Below are positions 36,328 to 48,560 of a DNA stretch of 64,000 nt, in pieces. Location of the stretch: contig JAFGCC010000014.1 of assembly GCA_016932815.1 (NCBI GenBank), positions 144,129-208,128 of the forward strand. The letters are read 5' to 3'. The position numbers and the translations under genes are program-made. The DNA comes from Microcaldota archaeon. GTDB taxonomy: Archaea > Micrarchaeota > Micrarchaeia > Anstonellales > Bilamarchaeaceae. The notes beneath the pieces were generated by a model. It was not told the origin of the DNA and searched no databases. It was given only the letters and a program-made list of their open reading frames with translations. The stretch's first letter is position 1; each line of letters opens with the position of its first letter.

Positions 36328-37188
36328 CTAAACCCTCCTCTTCATCGGTTTGTTGGGATCGATATTATCATAATAAAGATCAAAACCCAACTCGTCAAAA
36401 ATGTCCTCGAATTCTGTAAACACTTGTTCGACTATCTTTTGAAGTTTGTTAAAATTTTGATATTCGCCTTCGATGACAATCTGGAGCAAATCATTAAAAT
36501 GTGGGGGCTTCTTCTTGAATTTTTGTGCTTCTTCAACAGACTTTGCAAATGTCGTGTATGGTTCCTGATTTAAAAAAGATAAAATAATTAACATGTACCT
36601 GCACATATCGAATAGTAACAGGGGAATGCCTAGTTTGTTTTTCTTCTTGATTGCGTTAAGAACCTTGGCAGTCGATTCTTGCAAGTCGCCAAAATAATGA
36701 ATAATTTGGCGGTAACATTTATTTTTAAGATTTTTGACTTTGTAATTGTTGAGTCGATTTATGAATGGTTTGTTTATGAGTGGAAGTAATTTATCAGAAC
36801 CTGAAAGAAACCAATCTGGGTTAGGCTCTTTAACTGTTTTTATGTACGAATCGTTAGTCGCCCAAATCAGCTCAACAAGAAGGCCATTGCGTATTTTACC
36901 CATCGTCCAATTTTTACCTCTTGGCCTCTCTCGGACAAATGCAATCAATTCTAAATCAGAATAATCAAAATCTTCGTTTCGGACAAAAGAAGCCTGAGCC
37001 GCCAATGCGATAAGTTTTTTTCCAAACTTCTTTTTGATAAGCGGGATTATCTCTTTGATGATTTTTTCTCTGTCTTTATGAGAGTGTTTTTGTAGGCCTT
37101 TCATGATGTTGATTGGGTATTGGGGCATATAAACGTTGCTGGGTTTTTGAGGCATTTTAGAAAATTTTGGTATGGATAGGGATTGCAA
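36328..37188 (-). CDS. ANT(4')/kanamycin nucleotidyltransferase-like protein
   Basis: AAQASFVRNEDFDYSDLELIAFV and LLVELIWATNDSYIKTVKEPNPDWFLSGSD resemble the KNTase-family YSDIEMMCV / VEVNFYS...EPDWPLTHG pattern; locally AT-rich. Confidence 0.65.
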   Translation of the reverse strand: MQSLSIPKFSKMPQKPSNVYMPQYPINIMKGLQKHSHKDREKIIKEIIPLIKKKFGKKLIALAAQASFVRNEDFDYSDLELIAFVRERPRGKNWTMGKIRNGLLVELIWATNDSYIKTVKEPNPDWFLSGSDKLLPLINKPFINRLNNYKVKNLKNKCYRQIIHYFGDLQESTAKVLNAIKKKNKLGIPLLLFDMCRYMLIILSFLNQEPYTTFAKSVEEAQKFKKKPPHFNDLLQIVIEGEYQNFNKLQKIVEQVFTEFEDIFDELGFDLYYDNIDPNKPMKRRV

Positions 37189-37264
37189 TGAATCTATACC
37201 GGAAATTTAAATGTATGGAGCTTCCTGCGCATTAAAATCTGCCTGGCTTTAACCTAAAATAAAG

Positions 37265-37339
37265 TGCTCCCACCGGGATTCGAACCCGGGCTACCGGAGT
37301 GAGAGTCCGGTGTCCTTGACCGGGCTAGACAATAGGAGC
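37265..37339 (-). tRNA. tRNA-Glu (anticodon CTC)
   Basis: Minus strand GCTCCTATTGTCTAGCCCGGTCAAGGACACCGGACTCTCACTCCGGTAGCCCGGGTTCGAATCCCGGTGGGAGCA. Confidence 0.95.
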
Positions 37340-37402
37340 GAATTTAGGAAGATATACTTATGGAAATGTATTAAAAGCATGGCGGTAGGTCCAAGTGAAA
37401 GG

Positions 37403-37549
37403 TCAGGGGAGACTTATTCCAAGCCTCTTCATCCTGTCCGCCATAGCCGCGTCATGTTCAGCATCCAGGTCCAGGTCACCAACATTGTTTCCGCTGGACA
37501 TCTTTCTGAATTTATCTGCAATACTGCGCTTCTTGGGAGGGTTTTCCAT
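37403..37549 (-). CDS. possible small protein
   Basis: MENPPKKRSIADKFRKMSSGNNVGDLDLDAEHDAAMADRMKRLGISLP; internal start of ORF 37403..37618. Confidence 0.4.
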   Translation of the reverse strand: MENPPKKRSIADKFRKMSSGNNVGDLDLDAEHDAAMADRMKRLGISLP

Positions 37550-37621
37550 TATTGGATTGTGAAGACCAAAAGATATAAAGGTGCGATACGGGCGGGTTTC
37601 CGCATTTCCGCAAAACATGAC

Positions 37622-38416
37622 TTATGCTATTGCCCTCTTGGAAAAAAGGTAAATCAGGCAGGAGGCAGCGAGGGCTGCCGCAAAAGCAAGCAGGGTTGCG
37701 GGGATTAAATCAAAGTGAAGATAGGTGTACCTGGCTGCAACGATGTATGCAGTTACCGAGAGCAGCGCGTTTATTGTGAGTGTTTTCATTAGTGCTGCAC
37801 AGAAGCGGGGGCCATGCGCCTTCTGGGCAATAATCATCGTCGAGAGAAATACTGCCGGGAAGCAGGAAAATGCGCCTCCGAGGAGCGGGCCGCCGAGCTT
37901 TGCAAGGAGGACTGCGCAGGCTATTATCGTTCCGCTGAGCACTGCCCTAAAGAGCAGCTGCCCAATAGAGTAATGCATTTGCTTTTTGGGTTCGGATGCC
38001 GTCTTGAATACCCTCTCAAAAAGGTAGTAGGATGCGGGGAGCAGGAGGAGGCAGGCGGATACTCCCAATGCAAAATCGTTGAATCCTGAGGCTATTGTGC
38101 CAAATGCCAATATTGCCCAGATTAGGAGGGCTAGGGGAATTGCGAATTTGGAAGTGTGTTTGAGGAAGAAAACGTATAAGAGGACGAAGATTGCATCGAT
38201 TGCCATTATGGCGGGGGTAATGCCTAAGGCATCGGATGCGAATGCGGGCGATTGCGTCCAGGCCATAAAGAAAACGGAGATTACCGTTGTGGAGGGGATT
38301 CCCGCGAGCACTCCCCCTATCTTGGTCCCGAATCTTTCTGCGAGGATTGTTGCAAGGGTTATCCATGAGCCGCCCACGATAAATGAGAGCGCGAGCTTGA
38401 GAAGGAAGGGGTCCAT
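37622..38416 (-). CDS. polytopic membrane protein (DUF3147-like)
   Basis: MDPFLLKLALSFIVGGSWITLATILAERFGTKIGGVLAGIPSTTVISVFFMAW; start refined to 38416. Confidence 0.8.
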   Translation of the reverse strand: MDPFLLKLALSFIVGGSWITLATILAERFGTKIGGVLAGIPSTTVISVFFMAWTQSPAFASDALGITPAIMAIDAIFVLLYVFFLKHTSKFAIPLALLIWAILAFGTIASGFNDFALGVSACLLLLPASYYLFERVFKTASEPKKQMHYSIGQLLFRAVLSGTIIACAVLLAKLGGPLLGGAFSCFPAVFLSTMIIAQKAHGPRFCAALMKTLTINALLSVTAYIVAARYTYLHFDLIPATLLAFAAALAASCLIYLFSKRAIA

Positions 38417-38441
38417 GCACCTATGTTCCCTCCAACAATGA

Positions 38442-39776
<1,335 letters not shown>

Positions 39777-39796
39777 TCTAGCGGTGGGGAAACGAG

Positions 39797-40642
39797 ATGG
39801 GAACTCCGAGGGAAAAAAGCGCGGCGCAGAGAGGGGCTACTAAGAAGAAGGGGAAAATCTACCTTACCAGGGAACTTGTAGAAGAATACAAAGCGGGGAA
39901 GAGGGAGCTCTCATTGGATTTGGGGCGCTCTGTAACCAAGGTTACCAACGAATTGGATGCTGTTCCATTAGAGGAGGTTAAAGGAGACTTCGTTTACGCT
40001 TGGGATGGGAAGGAACTCTGGAAGGTCGCGGTTTTTGATAATGGGTTGTATCGGTTGCGGATGATGAAGGGCAAGCCCATTTTGGAAATAGACGGGCTTA
40101 GGATGCACCTCATAAAAGATTTTGACGACGTTTTGGACTATTCCAAATTGGTAGTTAGGGGGCTTGGGGTAAAAGAGGGGGATTCGGTTTTGGATACGTG
40201 CATGGGGCTTGGGTATACTGCGATTGAGGCTTCCAAAAAAGCCGGAAAAACCGGGAAGGTTGTTACGGTTGAATTAAGCCCCGCGGTAATTGCCATGGCG
40301 AAATGGAATCCCTGGAGCAGGGAGCTCTTTGATGGGGGGATTGAGGTTATTGGGGAGAGGAGCTGCTATGATTACGTGCGGGAGGCAAAAGACGGGCAGT
40401 TTGATAGGATAATACACGACCCTCCGAGATTCAGCAAGGCGGGGGAATTGTATTCGCGGACATTCTACACCGAATTATTCAGGATATGCGGGAAGGGGGG
40501 AAAGCTGTTCCACTATGTTGGGAGCTTAGGCGAGAAGCGGAGGGATGTAATGGGGGAGGCCTCTAAGAGGCTAGAAGAGTGCGGCTGGAAAGTAGTAAAG
40601 AAAAACAAAAGGTTGCAGGGGATTTTTGCAGTTAAAAGCTAA
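39797..40642 (+). CDS. predicted archaeal SAM-dependent methyltransferase (COG2521-like)
   Basis: SVLDTCMGLGYTAIEASKKAG ... VTVELSPAVIAMAKWNPWS ... DRIIHDPPRFSKAGELYSRTFYTELFRI. Confidence 0.85.
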   Translation: MGTPREKSAAQRGATKKKGKIYLTRELVEEYKAGKRELSLDLGRSVTKVTNELDAVPLEEVKGDFVYAWDGKELWKVAVFDNGLYRLRMMKGKPILEIDGLRMHLIKDFDDVLDYSKLVVRGLGVKEGDSVLDTCMGLGYTAIEASKKAGKTGKVVTVELSPAVIAMAKWNPWSRELFDGGIEVIGERSCYDYVREAKDGQFDRIIHDPPRFSKAGELYSRTFYTELFRICGKGGKLFHYVGSLGEKRRDVMGEASKRLEECGWKVVKKNKRLQGIFAVKS

Positions 40643-40698
40643 TTAGAAAGAAAAGAAGGAAAATAAAAATGAAAAGGGATTGGGAAGAATTCCCAAGC

Positions 40699-42903
40699 CT
40701 AGTCCATGAAGGTTTCCACGGTGGGCGGTTCGGGCTTGAGGCCTTTCCTCTCGCGCGTCTGCCGGACTATTTTCGGAATCAATTCGCGGGGAACCACATC
40801 ATAGCCGTAGTACTCCTGGTACCAGGTTGCGCGGCCCTGCGTTGAGCCACGGAGGGCATTGGAGAACCCGAAGAGCTCGGAGACCGGCAGTATCGAGTGG
40901 ATGACTGCGGTTTCCCCTTCCTGCTCCATGTTCTCAAGCTGGCCCCTGCGCCCGTTGGTCATGTTCACGACATCCCCTCCGTATTCCTGCGGCGTGGTAA
41001 TTAGGACCTTCTGCTTGGGCTCCATGAGCGAGACTCCCGCCTGTATCATGGCCGCGTAAATCGGGCGCTTGATTGCCGGGATAATCTGTGCCGGCCCGCG
41101 GTGCACGTTGTCCTCATGCAAGGTTGCATCGCTGAGTATTACCTTCACTCCGGTAACCTGCTCCTGCGCAAGGGGGCCTTTTTTCATGGCTTCCTCGAAC
41201 GCCTCGACCGCAAGCTCCTGCACCTCGTTTAGGTACTGGACACCCTTTGTGACATCGAGAATCATGTTGCTTCCGCAGACATCCCAGATTCCCTTTGCAG
41301 CTTCGCGGTCCATTCCCAATTCAATTAGGGTGGCGATGTGCTCCTTGCCCTTGGGCTTGCCCTGCGGGACTTTCCCCAGGTCTATTGCCTCCACGATTGC
41401 GGGCTCAAGGGGCTCCACGTGGATTTTGAAGCGGTTGTGCTTGTTGGGCGACTTGCCTTCAATAACATCCGACTTCTTGGTAATAGTCTCGCGGTAAACG
41501 ACAATCGGGGGAGAGGTCACGATGTTTATGCCCTTCTCCTTGGAAATCTTGTATTCAATGATTTCGAGGTGGAGCTCTCCCATTCCCGAAATGAGGTGCT
41601 CACCGGTCTCCTGGTTAATCGTAACGCGGAGTGTCGGGTCTTCTTTGGAAAGCCCGCGGAGGGTTTCGATTAGCTTGGCTAGGTCCTTGGATTCCTTTGC
41701 CTCAATCGACTTGGTGACTACCGGCTCGGAAACGTGCTTGATGTCCTCGAAAGGCTCGACGGCATCGGAAGAGCTGATTGTTTCCCCGATGTAGACGTCT
41801 TTTAGGCCCACAATTGAGCCGATGTTTCCCGCGGAGAGGAACTCTGCCTGCACGCGGTCAGGGCCCATGTAGATTCCGACCTGCTGGACCTTGAAGAATT
41901 TCTTCTTTGAGAAAACGTAAATCTGGTCCCCTTTCTGGACCCTTCCTGAGAAGAGGCGGACAACCGCTACTTCGCCTGCGTGCTCATCATATACCACTCC
42001 GAAGCAGACTCCGACGGTCGTGCCGGACTTGTCGCAGAGCATCATCTCCTTTGCCTGCGCGCTCTCGAGGTCTCCCTTCCAGATTGCGGGCATCCTGTAC
42101 TTCTGCGAGTCCTTGGGGCTTGGCAGGTTCTTTATGACCATCTCCAGGAGGACGTCGTCCACCGGGGACTTGTCAACTAGGAACTGGTGGTCTTCTGCCG
42201 CGCACTTTTCGTAGATGTCCTTGAAAGTGATGTTGAACCTCTGCATTGAGGCCGCGCTGACCGCCCACTTGTGGAATGCGCTTCCGAAGGCGATGTTTGC
42301 GTTCTCGATTTTCACCTCCCACTTGTCCTTGAATTCCGGGGGGCAGTTTGCGAGGATAATCTTGTTTATGCCCGTAATCACCTTTACGAGCTTTGCCTGC
42401 ATTGCGGCCTGGTCCATCCTCATCTCGTTAATTAGCCTGTCAACCTTGTTGATGAAAACGATGGGGCGGGCGCGCTCTTTTAGCGCCTGGCGGAGGACGG
42501 TTTCGGTCTGGGGCATGATTCCCTCAACCGCGTCCACTACGAGGCAGACTCCGTCAACTGCGCGGAGCGCACGGGTTACGTGGCCTCCGAAATCTACGTG
42601 CCCGGGAGTGTCAATCAGGTTGATTAGGTGGTCTTTTCCCTCGTACTTGAATCCCAGGGAAATGTCTGCGGCCTTGATTGTGATTCCGCGCGCCTGCTCC
42701 TGCGCGTCAAAGTCCATCATGCGCTGCTCGCCTGCTAGCTGCTTGGAAATCAGGCCTGCCCTGGCCACAAGGGAATCCGTCAGGGTTGTCTTCCCGTGGT
42801 CTACGTGCGCGATGATTGCGATGTTCCGAATGTTCTCGGTTGCTTCCATGATTTTCTGGACTTCTTCTACGACTACTTCTTTGCGAACCATGCTTTTCAC
42901 CAA
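40699..42903 (-). CDS. fusA: translation elongation factor EF-2
   Basis: RNIAIIAHVDHGKTTLTDSL ... LIDTPGHVDFGGHVTRALRAVDG ... NKVDRLI; archaeal EF-2 throughout. Confidence 0.98.
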   Translation of the reverse strand: MVKSMVRKEVVVEEVQKIMEATENIRNIAIIAHVDHGKTTLTDSLVARAGLISKQLAGEQRMMDFDAQEQARGITIKAADISLGFKYEGKDHLINLIDTPGHVDFGGHVTRALRAVDGVCLVVDAVEGIMPQTETVLRQALKERARPIVFINKVDRLINEMRMDQAAMQAKLVKVITGINKIILANCPPEFKDKWEVKIENANIAFGSAFHKWAVSAASMQRFNITFKDIYEKCAAEDHQFLVDKSPVDDVLLEMVIKNLPSPKDSQKYRMPAIWKGDLESAQAKEMMLCDKSGTTVGVCFGVVYDEHAGEVAVVRLFSGRVQKGDQIYVFSKKKFFKVQQVGIYMGPDRVQAEFLSAGNIGSIVGLKDVYIGETISSSDAVEPFEDIKHVSEPVVTKSIEAKESKDLAKLIETLRGLSKEDPTLRVTINQETGEHLISGMGELHLEIIEYKISKEKGINIVTSPPIVVYRETITKKSDVIEGKSPNKHNRFKIHVEPLEPAIVEAIDLGKVPQGKPKGKEHIATLIELGMDREAAKGIWDVCGSNMILDVTKGVQYLNEVQELAVEAFEEAMKKGPLAQEQVTGVKVILSDATLHEDNVHRGPAQIIPAIKRPIYAAMIQAGVSLMEPKQKVLITTPQEYGGDVVNMTNGRRGQLENMEQEGETAVIHSILPVSELFGFSNALRGSTQGRATWYQEYYGYDVVPRELIPKIVRQTRERKGLKPEPPTVETFMD

Positions 42904-42972
42904 CTAAGGAATGTCATTGCCAATTGCAAAACGCAAAACAAATAAAAAACAAATAAAAGGGAAGTGGCGCCT

Positions 42973-43578
42973 TCAGCGGGCGCTCCTTGCCATCCTCTCT
43001 GCTTCATCGCGCTTCTTTATCGCGAAGCTGTTCTGCACGTCGTTGTTTGCAGAATATACGATTTCGTCTGCGAGGGACTCGGAGAGCGAAACCGGCTTCT
43101 TGAAAGAGCGCATGAGCGCTGCGAGGGTGATGTTGCGGAGGGCGAGGTCCAGCCTGCGAGAAGACGAGACGTCCACCGCAATCTGGTAGCTCACTCCACC
43201 ATAAGACACACGGGTAACCTCTTCGCGGGGCGCGGAGTTCTCAAGTGCCTCAACTAGCACCTGCACCGGGTTCTTGCCGGTCTTTTCCGCGACAATCCCG
43301 AAGGCGTCTTCTACCACCTTGAGGGTCTGCTGCTTCTTGCCCTGGAGCCTTCCTTTTGTGCGGATTACCTTTCCGGAGGTTTTTTCCCCGGTTCCGCCCC
43401 TCATTAGCTTGTTGGTCAGGCGCTCTACCACGTTTACCTTCTGCTTTGCGTGCTGCTTCTTGCCGTGGCGGCCGAAAGTGTGCGCGCGGTAGTTTACCTC
43501 CTCAAAAGAGAGGGAGCTCCTAAGGCTCGCATCGCGAACCTCAATCCCGTCAAGTTCGTATTTTCCAAAGAGCTTCAT
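42973..43578 (-). CDS. rps7: ribosomal protein uS7
   Basis: NVVERLTNKLMRGGTGEKTSGKVIRTKGRLQGKKQQTLKVVEDAF ... NPVQVLVEALENSAPREEVTR. Confidence 0.96.
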   Translation of the reverse strand: MKLFGKYELDGIEVRDASLRSSLSFEEVNYRAHTFGRHGKKQHAKQKVNVVERLTNKLMRGGTGEKTSGKVIRTKGRLQGKKQQTLKVVEDAFGIVAEKTGKNPVQVLVEALENSAPREEVTRVSYGGVSYQIAVDVSSSRRLDLALRNITLAALMRSFKKPVSLSESLADEIVYSANNDVQNSFAIKKRDEAERMARSAR

Positions 43579-43584
43579 GTGAAT

Positions 43585-44034
43585 CTACCTCTTGGCCTTC
43601 TCCTTTTTGCCGTGCCTCATTGCCTGCAGGTCGGTGCCGTTTATGCTAACGACCTTGTAGCGGACTCCGGGGATTGAGCCCATCTGCCCGCGCTGCGAGC
43701 CTCCGAGGCCCGCAACGACTACGGTGTCGTGCTCGTCAACGAAGGTTATTGCCTTGTCGCGGGGCGGGAAAACTGTTACCACCTTCCCGTTCTTTATTAG
43801 CTGGACCTTTATGCACTTGATTAGCCCGGAGTGGGGCTGCTTCTGCTCAAGGACCACCTTTTCTAGGACGATTCCGCTTGCCTGGGGCGCGCCCTCTAGC
43901 GGGTCGAATTTCTCCTTGAGGTTGAGCTTCCTCCTCTTCCAGCGCTTGCTGAGCCAGCGGCCCTTTTTGCGGTTCCGCTTTATGTTCCTTCCTGAGTATT
44001 CTCCTTCTGCCATGTAATCACCAAACCAATCCAT
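43585..44034 (-). CDS. rps12: ribosomal protein uS12
   Basis: DPLEGAPQASGIVLEKVVLEQKQPHSGLIKCIKVQLIKNGKVVTVFPPRDKAI. Confidence 0.97.
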   Translation of the reverse strand: MDWFGDYMAEGEYSGRNIKRNRKKGRWLSKRWKRRKLNLKEKFDPLEGAPQASGIVLEKVVLEQKQPHSGLIKCIKVQLIKNGKVVTVFPPRDKAITFVDEHDTVVVAGLGGSQRGQMGSIPGVRYKVVSINGTDLQAMRHGKKEKAKR

Positions 44035-44095
44035 TCAAATATAACGAATCCGAAGATAAGTGTGCTAAGTTTTAGCCTCGACGTATTTAAAAACC

Positions 44096-44524
44096 TTATC
44101 CCACTCTCCTTGTCTTTAGCGAAAGGTCGGTACCGAACTTCCGCTTCAGGAACGCCTTTGCGGCCTTCACCCTCATTCCTCCCTTGCCTATTGCGATTCC
44201 GCGCTGGGAATCCGGGATTGTCACAAACGCCACCTTCTGCCCAGGGGCCTCGCGGATTTCAAAAGAGAGAATCTCTATATTGTTGAAGAATCCGCGCACA
44301 AACGACTCGGGCTCGTCATTGTCCTGTGAAACCAGCACGTTCTTGTTGAGCTTTATGCGCAGGCGCTGGATGTTTGCGCCCTTCTTGCCGATTGCCTTGC
44401 CCAGGACCGGGGCGTCAACGAGGAAAACGATGCCTCCTTCCAGCATTATCATGTCGGAGGGCATCACCCCGGTAACTGATTCGAAAAGGGTTAGGAGCTT
44501 AAGGTCTTCGCCGGTTATTTCCAC
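44096..44524 (-). CDS. nusA: NusA-like KH-domain transcription factor
   Basis: VFLVDAPVLGKAIGKKGANIQRLRIKLNKNV ... IAIGKGGMRVKAAKAFLKRKFG. Confidence 0.93.
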   Translation of the reverse strand: MEITGEDLKLLTLFESVTGVMPSDMIMLEGGIVFLVDAPVLGKAIGKKGANIQRLRIKLNKNVLVSQDNDEPESFVRGFFNNIEILSFEIREAPGQKVAFVTIPDSQRGIAIGKGGMRVKAAKAFLKRKFGTDLSLKTRRVG

Positions 44525-44529
44525 TTATC

Positions 44530-44982
44530 TCACTTCTTCCCAAACTCCATTATGTTGGAAACTCCCTCTTCGTATACTGCGAGCACCGAAACCGGGAAGG
44601 GCTTTGCGCAGATTGAGCCTAGTTCCAGGCTCTTTCCGGGGAATTCCACTACGGGGATGCCCGAAATCTTCCCGAAGCGGGAAACGTCTTCTGCAAGCTG
44701 CGGAGGGACGTTTCCGGCTACCACTATGAGCTTCGCTTTTCCGAACAGGAGGTCCTTTATGCCCTTCCTTGAGCCGAATCCGACCTTGCCGCTTTCTACT
44801 GCGAGGCGGATTGCGCTTGATAGGGGGTTTTCCTTCTCCTTGCGGGATTTCCTCTTGCGGATTACCTTGTTCTTGGATTTTATCCGCGCCTTCTCCTCCA
44901 CCGCTTCCTCTTCCGTGTCCGCGATGGTGGTTTCTCCGGCCAGTTTTTCGGCCTTCTCAACCTTTTCTTCTTCCATTTTCAT
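44530..44982 (-). CDS. rpl30e: ribosomal protein eL30 with charged N-terminal extension
   Basis: SSAIRLAVESGKVGFGSRKGIKDLLFGKAKLIVVAGNVPPQLAEDVSRFGKISGIPVVEFPGKSLELGSICAKPFPVSVLAVYEEG; synteny. Confidence 0.92.
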   Translation of the reverse strand: MKMEEEKVEKAEKLAGETTIADTEEEAVEEKARIKSKNKVIRKRKSRKEKENPLSSAIRLAVESGKVGFGSRKGIKDLLFGKAKLIVVAGNVPPQLAEDVSRFGKISGIPVVEFPGKSLELGSICAKPFPVSVLAVYEEGVSNIMEFGKK

Positions 44983-45056
44983 TACCTCATTTAATGAGCG
45001 TTAATTTTGCCAAGCGCCTTGTGCAGGCGGTTATGGGCGGCATCATAGTTATAAAG

Positions 45057-46088
45057 CTACTTCTTTTTTGCGTTCATTACCAGCTTTATCCTGCCAGTCC
45101 CAATCGGGATTGTCTGCCCGACTATTATGTTCTCGGTCACTCCGACTAGGTTGTCGTCTTCTGCAACGATTGAGGCGTTGACCAGGTGCTTTATGGTTTC
45201 CTCAAACGCCGCGCGGCCCATGACTCCGGCTTTTTCCCCTGAGAGCCCGTGGCGGCCAATTGATTTTACCTTGCCGTCTGCGGTCATTGCGTCTGCCAGC
45301 AGCATTATGTGGCGGATGTCCACGGACAGGCCCTGGGATTCCATGACGCTTACCATCTCCCTTACAACCGCGTTGCGCGCAGCTTCAATCCCAAAGAGCT
45401 TGTCTATTTCCATTACGCTGTTGGTGTAAATCCTGGCCGGGTCCACTTTCGGGAGGGGGATTATCTCCTTTATGTTGCAGCCGCTTGCGCGGATGAAATA
45501 TTCGCCCTTCTCCTTGATGACTACCGAGCGCTTGATTCCCATTATTCCCTTGACCAGGGTTTTTGAGAGCTTGCCCGTTAGCTTGCGCAGCTCCTTCAAG
45601 GGTGTTTCCTTCTCGTCTTTGAGGGTGATTTTGAGCTTGTTGCCGCGGTGCTCCACCTTGTTGGTCCCGACGGTTTTCTTCACGCCTTCTTTGAGCATGG
45701 CAATTGTAACCCCAAGCGCCTTTGCATCGTTTTCATTGAGGGAAATGATTATCCTGCGCGAGGCCATGTCTTCCTGAACGGTTGCGACTTCTGGGAGGAG
45801 GACGGATTCCATCTCCTTTGCAAGCGCTTTTGCGGCGGCCTCTTTCCCCTTGTATTCCTTTTTGAGGTAAACTTCCACCAGGGACTTGTTGGGCTCCTTT
45901 TTCGCATCCACTAGCTCAATTAGCCTGGGCAGGCCCGTAGGCACGTGCTCTGCGACTCCTGCGTAGTGGAACGTACGCATGGTCATCTGCGTGCCCGGCT
46001 CCCCAAGGCTCTGGGCGGCTACGATGCCGACTGCGGAATAGGGGTTTACTTTTGCGGATTGTTTGGTTGCCATTTTTGAACACCTCAT
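45057..46088 (-). CDS. rpoA2: RNA polymerase subunit A''
   Basis: [49 protein letters not shown]. Confidence 0.97.
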   Translation of the reverse strand: MRCSKMATKQSAKVNPYSAVGIVAAQSLGEPGTQMTMRTFHYAGVAEHVPTGLPRLIELVDAKKEPNKSLVEVYLKKEYKGKEAAAKALAKEMESVLLPEVATVQEDMASRRIIISLNENDAKALGVTIAMLKEGVKKTVGTNKVEHRGNKLKITLKDEKETPLKELRKLTGKLSKTLVKGIMGIKRSVVIKEKGEYFIRASGCNIKEIIPLPKVDPARIYTNSVMEIDKLFGIEAARNAVVREMVSVMESQGLSVDIRHIMLLADAMTADGKVKSIGRHGLSGEKAGVMGRAAFEETIKHLVNASIVAEDDNLVGVTENIIVGQTIPIGTGRIKLVMNAKKK

Positions 46089-48559
46089 ACCGTATCCACG
46101 TCATCCTGCCGCACGGTGTCTACGTATTCCGCGCTGGAAGCGAGCATCGGGTCTTTTAGGTCCCCTCCGTATAGGAACTGGATTATGGAGTTCCTTCCGT
46201 TGCGGACTTCCCCTTTATCCTCTACGACGAGGTCCTGGAGGGCGTGGATAAGCCTCCTCTGCATGTATCCTGAACGGGCTGTGCGGATTGCCGTGTTGAC
46301 CAGCGATTCCCTTCCTCCCATTGAGGCTAGGAAGAACTCGTCTGGGTGCAGCCCGGTGCGGAAGGAGCTGAATACGAAACCGCGCTCGCGCGCTGTTAGC
46401 TGGCCCTTCTGGTAGAATGCAAGCACGCGCTTGTAGTACCCGCGCGAGGGGCGCTTGTTGCGGATTGCCTGCTGGCCTACTAGGGCACCCATCTGGATTG
46501 CGTTTAGCAGGCTTCCCCTTGCACCAATCTTGGCCATGATGATTGAGGAATTGTCTATGCCGAAATCTCCCTCGACAACCTTTCCGGCGTCGCTCCTTGC
46601 CTTGGAGGTTGCCATCATGATGTTGGACTCAAGGGTTTCGCGGAGGGTAAGGCCGGGGGAGCGCTCAAGTTTCCCGTTCTTGAATTGCAGGATGAGGTTT
46701 TCTATTTCCCTCTTTACCTTGTCATCCACTTCCGCCACCTTCTTTACCGCCTTCTCGGATAGGGTGTAGCTGCGCATGGATACGCTAAATCCGTGCCAGG
46801 AGATTGCCTCAAGGCACATCTGCGTCACGTTGTCTATGAAGTCGCGGGTAACCTTTGAGCCATGCGAAACAAATAAGCGCTCTAGGAGGTCATTCTCCAG
46901 CGCCCTGCTCTCGATTGCACCCTTTTTGAGTTTCCCCTTGCTGATTATGATTTCTTCTCCGAGCTTGGACTTTATCTTTATGCTAAGGTCCTCTGGGAGG
47001 AGCATGGAGAATAGGAGCTTCCCGGAGTAGTTCTTGCCCTTGTCGGGCTTGGGGAGCTCGGTTATGCCCGCAATGTATAGGAGCTTGGAAGCTTCCTCCT
47101 TGGTAAAGACCGAATCGTCGCGCGTGAAGAAATAGGCTGCCGAAACGTGGTCCTCCTGGGGCTTCACGATTGCGTGGCCGTGGCGCGGTGAGATTATCTG
47201 GTCTTCTACCTTCATCATCAATCGTGCTTCCGCCTGCGACTCCTGCGTCTGGAGGATGTGCAGGTTCATCTCGTCCCCATCAAAGTCCGCGTTGTAGGGC
47301 GGGGTTGTCGTAGGGTTGAGCCTGAATGTCTTTCCGGGGAGGACGCGCACTTCGTGCGCCATCATCGAAACCCTGTGCAGCGAAGGCTGGCGGTTGAAAA
47401 TCGAGATGTCGCCGTCTATTATCTGCCTCTCCACGCTAGAGCCGACCTTGAGCTCCTTTGCGATTTCCTCACGGAGCTCATCGGAAATCTTTATCTTTCC
47501 GCCATCGGGGCGGAGAACGTAGATTGCCCTTGGGTAGCTTTCGGAGAGCACGTACTTCCTGCATTCGTCTATGTTCCATTCCGTTACAGCAATTGGGATG
47601 GTCAGTTCCTCCGCTATTGCGGTGGGAACACCGACTTCGTCTATGCGGAGCTTGGGGTCGGGCGAAATCACGGTACGCGCCGAGAAGTTCACCCTCTTTC
47701 CGAGCAGGTTGTAGCGGAACCTTCCTTCTTTGCCCTTGAGCCTCTGCGCAAGCGTCTTGAGCGGCCTTCCGCTCCTGTGCCTTGCAGGGGGGATGTTCGC
47801 GGTCTCGTTGTTGAGATACGTCGTAATGTGGTACTGGAGGAGTTCCCAGAGGTCCTCTATGATTAGCTGCGGGGCTCCCGCATTTATGTTCGCCTCCAAT
47901 TTCTGGTTTATCCTTATTATGTCTACTAGCTTGTGGGTGAGGTCATCTTCGCTCCTCTCACCGGATTCCAGGGTGATTGAGGGGCGCACGTTCACGGGTG
48001 AAACTAAGAGGACCGAGAGGATTGACCATTCGGGCCTTGCGTATTCCGTGTTCCAGCCGATTTTCTCAAGCTCTTCGTTGGGCAGCGAGGCAAGCCAGTC
48101 CGCAACTTCTGTTGGCAGCATGGAGTTGCCATCGCGGAATAGCGTGGTCGGCTTTAGGTACTTGATGTCGGGCAGGGGCTCCTTGCAGTGGGGGCACTTC
48201 CCCTTTGGCGGCTTCTGCGAGGGCGATTCAATTGTCGCCCTAAAGCAGTGGGGGCAGGATGCCTTCATGACGTTGTAGAGGCTCTTTGCGAATTCCACGT
48301 GGATTACCGGGCGGACTAAGTCTATGTGGCCAAAGTGCCCGGGGCATTCGCGGACCCTTCCCCCGCAGGTCTTGCAGCGAAGGCCGGGGTCAACTACTCC
48401 CAGGCGCGAATCAACGAGGCCTCCGTCAATTGGATACCCATCGTCATCGTAGGTGTCGGGGATTATTACCCTTGCAGCCGAAAGTTCCCGCACCATCTCC
48501 GGTGAGAAGATGGAGAAGCGAATTTTGTCTATTATTTTTTCTATATCCATGCCGAACAC
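46085..48559 (-). CDS. rpoA1: RNA polymerase subunit A'
   Basis: [48 protein letters not shown]. Confidence 0.98.
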   Translation of the reverse strand: MFGMDIEKIIDKIRFSIFSPEMVRELSAARVIIPDTYDDDGYPIDGGLVDSRLGVVDPGLRCKTCGGRVRECPGHFGHIDLVRPVIHVEFAKSLYNVMKASCPHCFRATIESPSQKPPKGKCPHCKEPLPDIKYLKPTTLFRDGNSMLPTEVADWLASLPNEELEKIGWNTEYARPEWSILSVLLVSPVNVRPSITLESGERSEDDLTHKLVDIIRINQKLEANINAGAPQLIIEDLWELLQYHITTYLNNETANIPPARHRSGRPLKTLAQRLKGKEGRFRYNLLGKRVNFSARTVISPDPKLRIDEVGVPTAIAEELTIPIAVTEWNIDECRKYVLSESYPRAIYVLRPDGGKIKISDELREEIAKELKVGSSVERQIIDGDISIFNRQPSLHRVSMMAHEVRVLPGKTFRLNPTTTPPYNADFDGDEMNLHILQTQESQAEARLMMKVEDQIISPRHGHAIVKPQEDHVSAAYFFTRDDSVFTKEEASKLLYIAGITELPKPDKGKNYSGKLLFSMLLPEDLSIKIKSKLGEEIIISKGKLKKGAIESRALENDLLERLFVSHGSKVTRDFIDNVTQMCLEAISWHGFSVSMRSYTLSEKAVKKVAEVDDKVKREIENLILQFKNGKLERSPGLTLRETLESNIMMATSKARSDAGKVVEGDFGIDNSSIIMAKIGARGSLLNAIQMGALVGQQAIRNKRPSRGYYKRVLAFYQKGQLTARERGFVFSSFRTGLHPDEFFLASMGGRESLVNTAIRTARSGYMQRRLIHALQDLVVEDKGEVRNGRNSIIQFLYGGDLKDPMLASSAEYVDTVRQDDVDTV

Positions 48560-48560
48560 C

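Noticed and set aside
47258-47866. 202-aa + ORF
   Set aside because: Antisense within rpoA1; no independent support
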